Positions 15,590-24,504 of a DNA stretch of 45,453 nucleotides are shown here, piece by piece; positions within the stretch are counted from its first letter, which is position 1, and every line of letters starts with the position of its first letter. The notes beneath the pieces are model-generated. The model ran no database searches, had not been told where the DNA came from, and saw nothing but the letters and a program-made list of their open reading frames with translations. The stretch lies in the NCBI GenBank assembly GCA_902573725.1, contig CACGLE010000010.1, positions 1-45,453 on the forward strand, in the 5' to 3' direction. The DNA comes from an uncultured SAR116 cluster alpha proteobacterium. Its GTDB lineage: Bacteria > Pseudomonadota > Alphaproteobacteria > Puniceispirillales > Puniceispirillaceae. Made by a program: the position numbers and the translations under genes.

Positions 15590-16633
15590 ATGAGAAATGA
15601 AATATCTGATTTTCGCAGTGATACTGTAACAAATCCATCATTAGCCATGCGTGAGGCAATGTGTCAGGCTGTCGTGGGTGACGATGATTACGGCGACGAC
15701 CCCACAGTTAAAGCGCTCGAAGAAAAAATAGCTTATCTTTTTGATAAGCCATCCGCACTTTTTTTGCCCTCGGGCACACAATCAAACCTAATTGCACTCC
15801 TAACTCATTGTCAACGAGGGGAAGAAGTCATCACTGGTAAAGAATATCATATTTTTGCTTGGGAAGGAGGCGGAGCAAGCACATTAGGTGGTATTATTGT
15901 AAATCCATTAATGACGGACGAAACAGGAGGAATTAATTTAGAAGAGTTGACCCTATCAATAAAAAGGGGCAGCAATCATGAGCCTACAACAAAACTTTTA
16001 TCTCTGGAGAATACATTTTGTGGAATTGTGCAGCCAATTGAGAAATTAAAAGATTTAACACAGATTGCTCATTTAAATAATTTATCTACACATCTTGACG
16101 GGGCTCGGTTGGCGAATGCTGTTGTCAAAACTGGGATTAGCTTCAAAACCTATGGTAAGCTTTTCGATACTGTATCTTTGTGTTTATCCAAAGGTTTAGG
16201 GGCGCCGGTTGGATCTGTGTTGGTAGGAGGCCCAGATTTTATTGAAAGAGCGCGTCGCATTCGTAAGCAACTTGGTGGAGGCATGCGTCAGTCTGGTATT
16301 TTAGCAGCCGCTGGTTTATATGCGATAGAGCATAATTTGCAAAGGCTGAGCAAAGACCATGAGAAAGCTTACAATCTTGCAGAACAGCTCTCTAAAAACA
16401 CTCATTTTCAGGTACCATCGAATATTATTGATACAAACATAGTTTATGCAGACATAGGTCCCGAAAAAGCCGAGGAAATGCATTCTCACCTATCGAATAA
16501 CAATGTTAGGGTTAATTTCCCAGAGAAAATTATTATAAATGGTGAAATTAGGTTTAGATTTCGTTTTGTGGTTCACTTGGATATAGATGATGAAGATATT
16601 ATCAAACTCATAAATATCTGTAAGAATTTTTAA
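15590..16633 (+). CDS. ltaE: Low-specificity L-threonine aldolase
   Basis: A 347-residue PLP enzyme of fold type I, splitting threonine or allo-threonine into glycine and acetaldehyde. The opening DFRSDTVTNPSLAMREAM is the family signature. The cofactor lysine is K201 (LCLSKGLGAP), D170 in HLDGARL contacts the pyridine nitrogen, and H87 (KEYHIF) lies at the ring-stacking position. It is a cytoplasmic tetramer in characterised relatives. Length is normal. It stands alone, after the amtB terminator and 333 nt before the DUF1489 gene. The gene name is by family, not by proven specificity. Confidence 0.92.
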   Translation: MRNEISDFRSDTVTNPSLAMREAMCQAVVGDDDYGDDPTVKALEEKIAYLFDKPSALFLPSGTQSNLIALLTHCQRGEEVITGKEYHIFAWEGGGASTLGGIIVNPLMTDETGGINLEELTLSIKRGSNHEPTTKLLSLENTFCGIVQPIEKLKDLTQIAHLNNLSTHLDGARLANAVVKTGISFKTYGKLFDTVSLCLSKGLGAPVGSVLVGGPDFIERARRIRKQLGGGMRQSGILAAAGLYAIEHNLQRLSKDHEKAYNLAEQLSKNTHFQVPSNIIDTNIVYADIGPEKAEEMHSHLSNNNVRVNFPEKIIINGEIRFRFRFVVHLDIDDEDIIKLINICKNF

Positions 16634-16966
16634 AAATTAAACCCTCTATTTAAGACAGCATAAAACAAAAATTACTTTTAAATAACATCCCTCAAAATTG
16701 GTTTCTATTTCTGATTTAAAGTTAAAAAGGTGACAGTTAAGTACAAGAGATAGAAAGAGAGACATAAAGGAAAATTTGTTTTCTTAATAGACCAAATGTA
16801 ATTGAAACTTCAAAGCACATAAATGGCAAGCTGGTTGAGGTGATTTGTTAAATTTTTTCTTGCTAACTCTTGAATATATGGCTTGATTTTTGGTATTAAT
16901 ACTTTTCAACATTGCTAGCAAATTAGCATAAAACGGTCAAATATAATCATAAATAGGGTATTAAAG
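16634..16966. other. 333-nt gap with no recognisable gene
   Basis: AT-rich DNA between the threonine aldolase and DUF1489 genes. No open frame with a ribosome site, no tRNA and no terminator-like hairpin with a T-run is seen. The final part must hold the promoter of the downstream gene, but no pair of hexamers stands out. Confidence 0.5.
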
Positions 16967-17386
16967 ATGACTGTTCATCTAAAGAAATTATCTGTGGGAA
17001 CAGATTCATTGGAATCCCTTATTTCTAGACAAAAAAAGGCTGTAGATGCTGGCAGAAAATTAATGCATCCAACACGAAACTGGCCAAGACGAAAAGATGA
17101 GCTTCTGGATGGTGGTAGCCTATATTGGATAATAAAAGGACAGATGGTGGCGCGCCAACCAATAAAAGAATTTGTGGAAGTATCGCAGACTGACTCAAAG
17201 CCGAAATGTGGAATAGTTTTGGCACCTGGATTGGTGCCAGTCTTGCCAAAGAAAGTCAGAATATTTCAAGGATGGCGATACTTAGAGGATATAGATGTTC
17301 CAGCTGATTTGCCTGTTAATGAGACAGATGAAATGCCATTGCCAGTTTCCCTTATTAGAGAACTTAGGGAGCTAGGCCTTTTATAA
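16967..17386 (+). CDS. DUF1489 family protein
   Basis: A 139-residue protein matching the DUF1489 family, known mainly from alphaproteobacteria and of unknown role. The recognisable elements are the start MTVHLKKLSVGTDSLESL, the central basic-then-glycine segment TRNWPRRKDELLDGGSLYWI, followed by IKGQMVARQPI, and a C-terminal FQGWRYL. There is no signal peptide or membrane helix. It converges on the MFS gene with only 21 nt between the stop codons. Its presence is one of the arguments for an alphaproteobacterial source. Confidence 0.85.
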   Translation: MTVHLKKLSVGTDSLESLISRQKKAVDAGRKLMHPTRNWPRRKDELLDGGSLYWIIKGQMVARQPIKEFVEVSQTDSKPKCGIVLAPGLVPVLPKKVRIFQGWRYLEDIDVPADLPVNETDEMPLPVSLIRELRELGLL

Positions 17387-17407
17387 ATGTTATTAAAATA
17401 CCTTTTC

Positions 17408-18715
17408 TTAATTATTTATATCCTTTTGAAAGTAAGGATTGTCCTGAAGAGGATTTGCTTCCGTATTTATATCAGGGTTAGTTTCAATCCATTCTGCCTC
17501 TGGATTGAGTGATACAGCTGTAGCGGTAGCGGTTTCTGGCAATAACACCAGCGGACCTTGCGCTTCGGTTGGAATGGATGGCCGAACACTCATTCGATAT
17601 CCAATAAATAATGCTAATCCAATATGAAATATTCCTATTAACATAAAATAAGACCAGTTGCCCAAAAGATCCATTGATGTTGCTACTAATGGCGCACCAA
17701 TGACCGCGCCGATGCCATTGACCATTACCAATGAAGATGAGGTGCTAACCATTTGTGAGGGTGGTAGATAATCATTTGCGTGTGCGATAAAAAGGGAATA
17801 AAGAGCAAGTGAAGTGCCGCCATATAAACTCATAAATAACAACAAAAAGATAAAGTTATTTTTCCCTAATAAACTTAGTATTAGAGCAAAACTTGCCGCA
17901 CTTAAACAAATTCCAAGAATAACAGAACGCCTATCAAACTTATCGGAAATCTTTCCGAGTGGATATTGAAGACAAAAAACTCCTACTGTCGTGCTTGCCA
18001 TAAATAAAGACGTTTGCAGTGTGTTAAGGCCAATATTTTTGGCATAAATTGTTCCAATTCCAAATAGCATTGCAACAACAATTCCAGTAACAAATAATCC
18101 CACTAATGCTAGGGGTGAGATTTGTATTAATCTGCGTATTGATATCATTTCCGGTGCTTCAAAATCAGGTGCTTTTGCAGCAGTTATCAAAATTGGTACA
18201 ACTGCTAAGGAGATTAGCACGGATGCAATAAGAAAGAGGTTGTAAGAGATGCCATCATCAAACCCACTTATCAATTGACCAACGCCAATACCGGTCATTG
18301 TAATTATCATATAAATTGACAATATTTGCCCTCTCGTTTCATTTGTTGCTCTTTCGTTTAACCAACTTTCAACAACGATATACATTCCAGCATAGCAAAA
18401 ACCAGTGAAAACGCGCAAAAAACTCCATGAAATGGGGTCAGAAAGTATCAAATGCATTAGGATACTTGCAGATGCAAGGGCGGCGAGAGCTCCAAAGGTT
18501 CTAATATGACCAACTTTAGAGAGTGTATTTGGTACAACCATGGAGCCAATGAAAATGCCAAGAAAATATCCCCCCATCATTATTCCTGTAATTAGGTTAC
18601 TGTAGCCAGACGCAGATGCTCGCAATCCCAAAAGAACTATTTGTATTCCATTTCCAATCATGATTAATGCAAGACCGAAAAATAGGGGCCAAGTCGATAT
18701 AAGAGAACGTATCAT
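17408..18715 (-). CDS. MFS transporter, YcaD-like
   Basis: A 435-residue inner-membrane carrier with about 12 helices. The N-terminal half carries the MFS pattern (GGYFLGIFIGSMVVPNTLSK, then FCYAGMYIVVESWLNERATN), and LGKISDKFDRRSVILG is the repeat of motif A between helices 8 and 9. The ESWLNERA segment is typical of the YcaD-like group, whose substrates are mostly unknown. The C-terminal 50 residues are soluble, acidic and proline/asparagine-rich. It is downstream of glnE on the same strand across 215 nt, probably with its own promoter. Confidence 0.88.
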   Translation of the reverse strand: MIRSLISTWPLFFGLALIMIGNGIQIVLLGLRASASGYSNLITGIMMGGYFLGIFIGSMVVPNTLSKVGHIRTFGALAALASASILMHLILSDPISWSFLRVFTGFCYAGMYIVVESWLNERATNETRGQILSIYMIITMTGIGVGQLISGFDDGISYNLFLIASVLISLAVVPILITAAKAPDFEAPEMISIRRLIQISPLALVGLFVTGIVVAMLFGIGTIYAKNIGLNTLQTSLFMASTTVGVFCLQYPLGKISDKFDRRSVILGICLSAASFALILSLLGKNNFIFLLLFMSLYGGTSLALYSLFIAHANDYLPPSQMVSTSSSLVMVNGIGAVIGAPLVATSMDLLGNWSYFMLIGIFHIGLALFIGYRMSVRPSIPTEAQGPLVLLPETATATAVSLNPEAEWIETNPDINTEANPLQDNPYFQKDINN

Positions 18716-18930
18716 CGAATTTTCTTCTCAAGTTCAGCAAAGCAAGAAACGCAAAAAAAAATTTTATATTTAATAAATTTTAATCAGCCTGATAATGACA
18801 ATATCCGTTATATTCCTTTATTAATCTGGGCTTTCTTATTTGCGTCATAAACTAGTCGTTTATCAGATATCTATATTAATTATGAGAGTATTTTTGGAAC
18901 AATTTTATCCTAAATTAAGAATTTACTATT

Positions 18931-21699
18931 TTAATTATCTTTAAATAAAATGGTGAGAATTTTTGTAACGATACGAAAATCATCAGTCACTTGTCTCTTT
19001 AAAATTTCAGCATTTTCATAATTTAGTTGGATTGCTATAAAATGTATTACTCGTTTAGGTAATTCATTATGATGGTAAGAGATTAGTCGCGTTGATAGCT
19101 GCTGAATAAGGGTATCTAGACGCGAGTGTATTTCATTTAACTTGTTTGATATTGAAGGATATTTTTTTTCAAATGTCCCTAAAATATATTGGGCAATTGA
19201 ACAGTCCAATAACCCACCATGCTGTTGTTTTAAATTCCAGAGAGGGTATAATTCCGCTTTTCTTTTATTCAATATTTCTGCAAAGGCCGCTTTCAATTCG
19301 TTCGATTTAAAATCGCGTGATTGCATATACTTAAGTACGGCCAGTATGTTGTCAGAAAAATTGTTACCATCTAGAAGTAAACGCGCGTTTCTAAAAGCAA
19401 AAAATTCCCATATCCAAGCCTCATTTTCATAATAGGATGAAAAACGTTCCATACTAACCGCTAATGGCCCAGCGTTACCATCGGGACGTAATCTTAAATC
19501 AAGTTCATATAAGCTACCGTGGGATGTTTTGAAGTTCATCCAGTTATTAATTAACTGAGTAAGGCGAATGAAATAACTACTTGTGTCCAACTTTATTTGA
19601 TTGTCCGGACACTTCTCATTGTCATTATCATACACAATAATTAAATCGAGATCCGATTGTGCTGTAAGTTTGTATTCTGCTAATCTACCCAGGGCGATTA
19701 TTTCAAAGTTATTTTCAATAAATCCATGTCTTGTAGTAAAATCTTTTAAAGCTAGTTGAACTATCTGACGAAGGCATTCACTAGCAATAATACTCCTGAA
19801 ATATGCAATCTCATCTGCCTCTGATATCGCTTCTAGAAGATGAACATCTGCCTGAAATTGCCAACTCCTATTGCGTTTACGAATAAGGTCAAGTGCCCTT
19901 TCTATTGAGACATTTTTTATTTCATCTTGAATTATTTTAGCAACTAAAGTCTTATCAGGAAGTTTTTGAAAAAACTGATTTTCTAGTAAATCATCTAATA
20001 AATAAGTATTATATCGAAGAATTTCGGTAAGACGTGGTGCTTTTACAAGTATATTGGATAAAAGACCAACAAGTGTTGGGTTGTTTTCAAGAAGCGCAAA
20101 TATTTGAACACCGGCCGGTAAACTAGAAATAATGTCTTGAAAAGCAGCAATAGCTGCATCAGGATAATCAGCGTTTGCAATTTCAAGCAACATTTTGGGT
20201 AATAATCTTATAAGATAGGTTCTTGCTCTTTCACTTGAGGTAGCGGCTACGCTTCCACTGAGCCATGCTTGTATAGTTTTTTGTATGAATTTTTCATTTT
20301 TAAAACCAAGCTGCGATATCCACTCAAGAATAAATTCTGGGTCTTGTGGTAGTGTCACAGAATTTGAATTTATATTCGATTTCTTAGATACCATTTCATT
20401 TAAAATTGGGTGCGAAGCAGAATTTTTTGTGAATTGCTGTAGTTCATGTAATATTTTTTTAAATTCAAGAGAGCTTCTATATCCCATTAGATAAGAAAAC
20501 TTTTTAAAATCCAATTCTAGTTTTGGAAGTTTATGAGTTTGGTTGTCCCTTTGATATTGAAGTCTATGTTCTATTTTTCTCCAAGCATAGTAGCAGCTGA
20601 TTAAATCATTTGCTTTGCCTTCGCTTATCCACTCAGAACTTTCAAGTTCAATAAGGGCATTGCTGGTATTCTGTGTGCGAAGACTTAAATTGCGCCCTCC
20701 TCCAAGTAGTTGGAGGATATGAGTGATTATTTCGACATGACGAATTCCAAAGGCACCCAACTTCACGTCAAAACCTAGATAGTCTTTTGGTATGGGATAG
20801 TGTCGTAGCCAATTTTGTAAATCCTCCACAACGGTATAATCTAGCGTATTCCTCCATATAAAGGGTTCGATTTTTGATAAAAAATCTTCTGCAAGTTTTA
20901 TATCTCCAGCTATGGGTCTTGCTCTAAGAAATGCCGCTCTTTCCCATGACCTTGCTATACTCTCATAATAAATAATTGCAGTATCTATATCTAAACTTAT
21001 AGAAGTAGTGCTTGGGTTAGGCCTAAGACGCATGTCTATTCGCCAACCATTTCCACTTTTGGAGGGGGCAGACAGCATATTTATGAGCTTTTTTCCCAAG
21101 TCTATAAATTTTTTATTATCATAAATGTCATTAGTTTTATGCAAAAATATTAGATCTAAGTCAGAGGAATAGTTCAGCTCTTTAGCTCCTAACTTTCCCA
21201 AGGCTAAAATAGTAAAACCAGAGTTTTTTGGTGATTTGATACCTGCTTGTCGAAAAAGAAAATTTGCAGTTTTTTGGATTGTATATTCACCAAGATCCGA
21301 CAGTTGCTCACAACTATCTTCAATAGTCATAAATCCAAGTAATTCACTCATGGCAATAACATAATTAGATTGATTTTTATAAATCCGGATTGTTTGAGTT
21401 GCTTTTCCCTCATCCGTTAAAGAAGAAATATTAAGTTCGAATTCTCTTTTTATCTCCTTGAGAGCTGCCTTCCAATTAGAATTTAAAATTTGTTTTAAAT
21501 ATTTAGCTGCATAAACTTGGCTTAGATGGAAGAGATGGGGGCAAGTTGAAAAAATCATTGCCAGGGAATTTTTATTCGTATCAGGCGAATATTCAATTAG
21601 ATGCTCATGAACTACTTTTGATACAATTTTTTCGCAATAAAATATTTGGCGCTTTCCCAGAAATATTTGTTTTTTTCTGTTTTCGCTTAAATCGGGCAT
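18931..21699 (-). CDS. glnE: Bifunctional glutamine synthetase adenylyltransferase / adenylyl-removing enzyme
   Basis: At 922 residues this is a full two-domain GlnE. The N-terminal nucleotidyltransferase (adenylyl-removing) domain has LGKLGAKELNYSSDLDLIFL with D180 and D182. The C-terminal (adenylylating) domain has ALGRLAEYKLTAQSDLDLII near residue 680. Each is followed by a helical domain. It switches glutamine synthetase on and off by removing or adding AMP, steered by P-II and glutamine; glnK lies 5 kb away. MRLRPN and LDLRLRPDGNAG are the conserved metal-loop partners in the two halves. It starts 40 nt after the MATE gene on the same strand. No ribosome site is evident at the chosen ATG. 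Confidence 0.95.
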   Translation of the reverse strand: MPDLSENRKKQIFLGKRQIFYCEKIVSKVVHEHLIEYSPDTNKNSLAMIFSTCPHLFHLSQVYAAKYLKQILNSNWKAALKEIKREFELNISSLTDEGKATQTIRIYKNQSNYVIAMSELLGFMTIEDSCEQLSDLGEYTIQKTANFLFRQAGIKSPKNSGFTILALGKLGAKELNYSSDLDLIFLHKTNDIYDNKKFIDLGKKLINMLSAPSKSGNGWRIDMRLRPNPSTTSISLDIDTAIIYYESIARSWERAAFLRARPIAGDIKLAEDFLSKIEPFIWRNTLDYTVVEDLQNWLRHYPIPKDYLGFDVKLGAFGIRHVEIITHILQLLGGGRNLSLRTQNTSNALIELESSEWISEGKANDLISCYYAWRKIEHRLQYQRDNQTHKLPKLELDFKKFSYLMGYRSSLEFKKILHELQQFTKNSASHPILNEMVSKKSNINSNSVTLPQDPEFILEWISQLGFKNEKFIQKTIQAWLSGSVAATSSERARTYLIRLLPKMLLEIANADYPDAAIAAFQDIISSLPAGVQIFALLENNPTLVGLLSNILVKAPRLTEILRYNTYLLDDLLENQFFQKLPDKTLVAKIIQDEIKNVSIERALDLIRKRNRSWQFQADVHLLEAISEADEIAYFRSIIASECLRQIVQLALKDFTTRHGFIENNFEIIALGRLAEYKLTAQSDLDLIIVYDNDNEKCPDNQIKLDTSSYFIRLTQLINNWMNFKTSHGSLYELDLRLRPDGNAGPLAVSMERFSSYYENEAWIWEFFAFRNARLLLDGNNFSDNILAVLKYMQSRDFKSNELKAAFAEILNKRKAELYPLWNLKQQHGGLLDCSIAQYILGTFEKKYPSISNKLNEIHSRLDTLIQQLSTRLISYHHNELPKRVIHFIAIQLNYENAEILKRQVTDDFRIVTKILTILFKDN

Positions 21700-21739
21700 A
21701 TAAGTTATCTTTTTATTTTGTCTTTTTAAAACTTTACTT

Positions 21740-23146
21740 TTATCCTAATTCAACTCTATTGTTAGTGTTCATTTTAGATAAAAACCAAAAACACCTCATT
21801 GTCAGAATTAGACTCGCCAATGTTAATCCGCATGCGAGTCCCCACCAAATTCCATTTGGCCCTACCCCCGCTCTAAAAGCAAGAAGATATCCTACAAATA
21901 AACCGCCGCCCCAGAAACAGATAAAACCGATTAATGCTGGTATAGCTGTATCATTAATACCCCGCAAAATCGCAGCAGTTATAGCTTGCAATCCGTCAAC
22001 TATCTGAAAAAGAGCCGTAATTAGTAGGAAAGGTATGGCAAAATTTGTTACAGCCTCTTGAAGAGGGTCATCACGCCTTAAGAAGATATCTATCAATGGC
22101 GTATGAAAAATAAATATTAAAAAACTCATTAGACTAGTTACACCAATTCCTAATGCGATGGAAATAATGCTAAGACTAGCAACTTTCTCAGTATCCTGAC
22201 TGCCAGCAGCTCTCCCAATAAGAATAGAGGTTGCTTGTGCAATTGAGAGTGGTACCATAAAACATATGCCAGCTAACTGTGTAGAAATTGCCGTCGCAGC
22301 AAGTGCCGCGGTTCCAAAAAACCCCATCATTATTGAAGCAACAGCAAACATACCAGTTTCTGACATCACCATTACTCCATTCGGACTTCCTACTTTTAAG
22401 ATTTTTTTTGTTATTTTCCAGTCCATTGCCCATAACCTTCTAAAAGGCTGTATATCCTTAAAAGGTGATTTTAGTCCAATAATTAGCCCCATCGAGATTG
22501 TGCCTATAAGGAAACAAACTGCAGTTGATATTGCAATCCCATTTAATCCAAGACTTGGTATCCAAAAAAATCCAAAAGTAAGTATTTCGTTTCCTATTAT
22601 ATTAAACAGCAGAGCGATAAGCGCTCCAATTAATTGCACATATGGTTTCGAGTAGGCTGCCGAAAAAAATCTCATTACAAGAAACAGAAACATCACAGGG
22701 AGAGAAAAAGCTGATATCATTAAAAATGAGCTCGCATGGCTTACCAGTTCTTGATCTTGTCCCAATTTAGGTAACAGCCAAATTCCGCTTATTACTGGCA
22801 TTGCCAACATAAAGCCAAAAATTATAGCAACAAATATTCCTTGCCTAAATACTCGCCGTGTGGTTTTTATATCGCCTGCTCCAAGAGCCTGCGAAGTTAG
22901 AGATGAGATAACAACTAGCATGCCAAGAGCAAAAAAATAGAATGGCTGATAGTACCGTATAGCCAGGCCACCTGCTGCTAGGTCAAGACTTCCAAGTCTT
23001 CCCATAACCCATATGTCAGAAGTCATTATCCCTATCGAAATAAGCTGCGCTATTCCAAGTGGAATAGAAAGCTTCACTAAACTATAAAAGTTTAATTTCC
23101 AGCTGTTATGTGCATTCCCAGTTAAGCCAAAAATCCTAACGGTCAC
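21740..23146 (-). CDS. MATE family efflux transporter
   Basis: A 468-residue inner-membrane protein with about 12 helices in two similar halves, each with MATE-type features (SIPLGIAQLISIGIMTSDIW, MGRLGSLDLAAGGLA; later GSPNGVMVMSETGMFAVASI). MATE carriers of the NorM type extrude cationic drugs or metabolites in exchange for sodium or protons. The start is a GTG at 23146, without a clear ribosome site; no better upstream start is visible. It lies upstream of glnE (40 nt) and is divergent from the RND genes across 174 nt. Confidence 0.9.
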   Translation of the reverse strand: MTVRIFGLTGNAHNSWKLNFYSLVKLSIPLGIAQLISIGIMTSDIWVMGRLGSLDLAAGGLAIRYYQPFYFFALGMLVVISSLTSQALGAGDIKTTRRVFRQGIFVAIIFGFMLAMPVISGIWLLPKLGQDQELVSHASSFLMISAFSLPVMFLFLVMRFFSAAYSKPYVQLIGALIALLFNIIGNEILTFGFFWIPSLGLNGIAISTAVCFLIGTISMGLIIGLKSPFKDIQPFRRLWAMDWKITKKILKVGSPNGVMVMSETGMFAVASIMMGFFGTAALAATAISTQLAGICFMVPLSIAQATSILIGRAAGSQDTEKVASLSIISIALGIGVTSLMSFLIFIFHTPLIDIFLRRDDPLQEAVTNFAIPFLLITALFQIVDGLQAITAAILRGINDTAIPALIGFICFWGGGLFVGYLLAFRAGVGPNGIWWGLACGLTLASLILTMRCFWFLSKMNTNNRVELG

Positions 23147-23320
23147 TAAAAAATACTTTCAAATAAAAAATGTGAATTATAGATTTTAACTCAAATCATT
23201 TTAAAATTTTTCTGGTTTAAAAAAGAGCTATCATTATTCCCTAATGCCAGTATAAGTGGATAGGGTCAATCAATAAACCTAATAAAGTTGACTTACAAAA
23301 CTAACAGAAAGAGAGGCTGA

Positions 23321-24499
23321 GTGGGTAGGTTGTTAAAATTATTTCTCTTTAGAGCATTTCCAGCTTTCCTTGTTCTTGGCGCATTTGTATATGGGTTTAA
23401 TTATCTTGTAAGTACTAAACCTGTTGTTGAACAAACTAGATTAAAAGAGAAAGTCTGGTCTGTTGATGTAAGCCCTGTTTCAATTAAAGACGCACAGCCT
23501 GAATTTGTTGCCTATAGCACTGTTAAATCAATGCGACAGGTTAATTTGCAATTACCTCTCACTGGTGTAGTGAATTTCATTTCTCCAAACTTTAAAGAAG
23601 GAGCAATTTTAAAGAAAGGAGAGCTACTTGTAGGACTTGAGGATGATAGGCAGCTTCTAGCACTTGAAGATACGGATACGAAAATAAAAGCGGAAAAAAT
23701 CAATGTTTCTTATCTCCAAAAACAAAGTGAACTTCGTTTGAAGATTGCAAATAGAATACAAAAAATGAAGGAGCGAAGTGCCGCAACAGACGCAAGTTTA
23801 GATGAGGCAAAACTCTCTGTTGTTATAACAGAAAATCAGCTTGCACAAACAGAAGCAAGAATTTTAGAGTTAGAAATTCTGCGAAAAAAACAAATTAAAG
23901 ATATTGATGATACTCAACTTATAGCGCCTTTTACTGGTAGCCTGAGTAAAGTAAGTATTGCACCAGGGCAAAGAGTTACTAATGCTAGTACTATTGGCGT
24001 ATTAACAGAGTTAAACGCTAAGGAAGTACCCTTCATCGTTCCAGCGGAAGTATTTGTAAAATTAGATTCACTCCTAAATTCAGAAGTTTCTCTTATTTGG
24101 AAAAGTGGTGACGATGACTTGGCAATCACAAAAGGGATTATAAAAAGATATCAATCAGAGATTGATAAAATAGATGGTGGTGGGACATTATATGCCGAAT
24201 TAGAGGACAATTCCTCTAATTTTATCCCTGTTGGGGCATTTGTAGAAGTTGTATATAAAGGATTGAACTTGAGCAAAGTTGTGATGCTACCAGAGTCAGC
24301 CCTTTACGCTAACGAAAAAGTTTATTCAGTGATAAATGGACGTACTGTTGCGAGAAATGTCGAAATAAAATATCGAAGTGATGGAAAAATTTGGGTAAGT
24401 GGTGAACTAGACGAAAATGATCTAATTATCACTACTCGTTTATCAGGACTGTCAGCCGGTATGAAAGTTAAAATAAACCAAATTATTGATGTGGATTAG
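23321..24499 (+). CDS. RND efflux periplasmic adaptor (membrane fusion protein)
   Basis: A 392-residue HlyD/AcrA-type adaptor. Residues about 8-27 form an N-terminal membrane anchor. A lipoyl half (VNLQLPLTGVVNFISPNFKE) is followed by a coiled-coil hairpin (about 117-190), the second lipoyl half (IAPFTGSLSKVSIAPGQRV) and beta-barrel domains. It links the inner-membrane pump to an outer-membrane channel, for which no gene lies in the window. The start is GTG with an AGAGG ribosome site 6 nt away. It is 5 nt upstream of the permease gene. A 10-bp perfect hairpin sits inside the coding sequence (24198-24221). Confidence 0.92.
   Translation: MGRLLKLFLFRAFPAFLVLGAFVYGFNYLVSTKPVVEQTRLKEKVWSVDVSPVSIKDAQPEFVAYSTVKSMRQVNLQLPLTGVVNFISPNFKEGAILKKGELLVGLEDDRQLLALEDTDTKIKAEKINVSYLQKQSELRLKIANRIQKMKERSAATDASLDEAKLSVVITENQLAQTEARILELEILRKKQIKDIDDTQLIAPFTGSLSKVSIAPGQRVTNASTIGVLTELNAKEVPFIVPAEVFVKLDSLLNSEVSLIWKSGDDDLAITKGIIKRYQSEIDKIDGGGTLYAELEDNSSNFIPVGAFVEVVYKGLNLSKVVMLPESALYANEKVYSVINGRTVARNVEIKYRSDGKIWVSGELDENDLIITTRLSGLSAGMKVKINQIIDVD
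24198..24221 (+). repeat. 10-bp hairpin inside the RND adaptor gene
   Basis: AATTAGAGGA (24198-24207) and TCCTCTAATT (24212-24221) are perfect complements around the four-base loop CAAT, with a further possible G-U pair outside. No T-run follows, so it is not a terminator. Confidence 0.6.
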
Positions 24500-24504
24500 G
24501 TTTT

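Noticed and set aside
17220-17239. 7-bp TGGCACC/GGTGCCA hairpin in the DUF1489 gene
   Set aside because: Many 7-bp stems are expected by chance; no termination signal.
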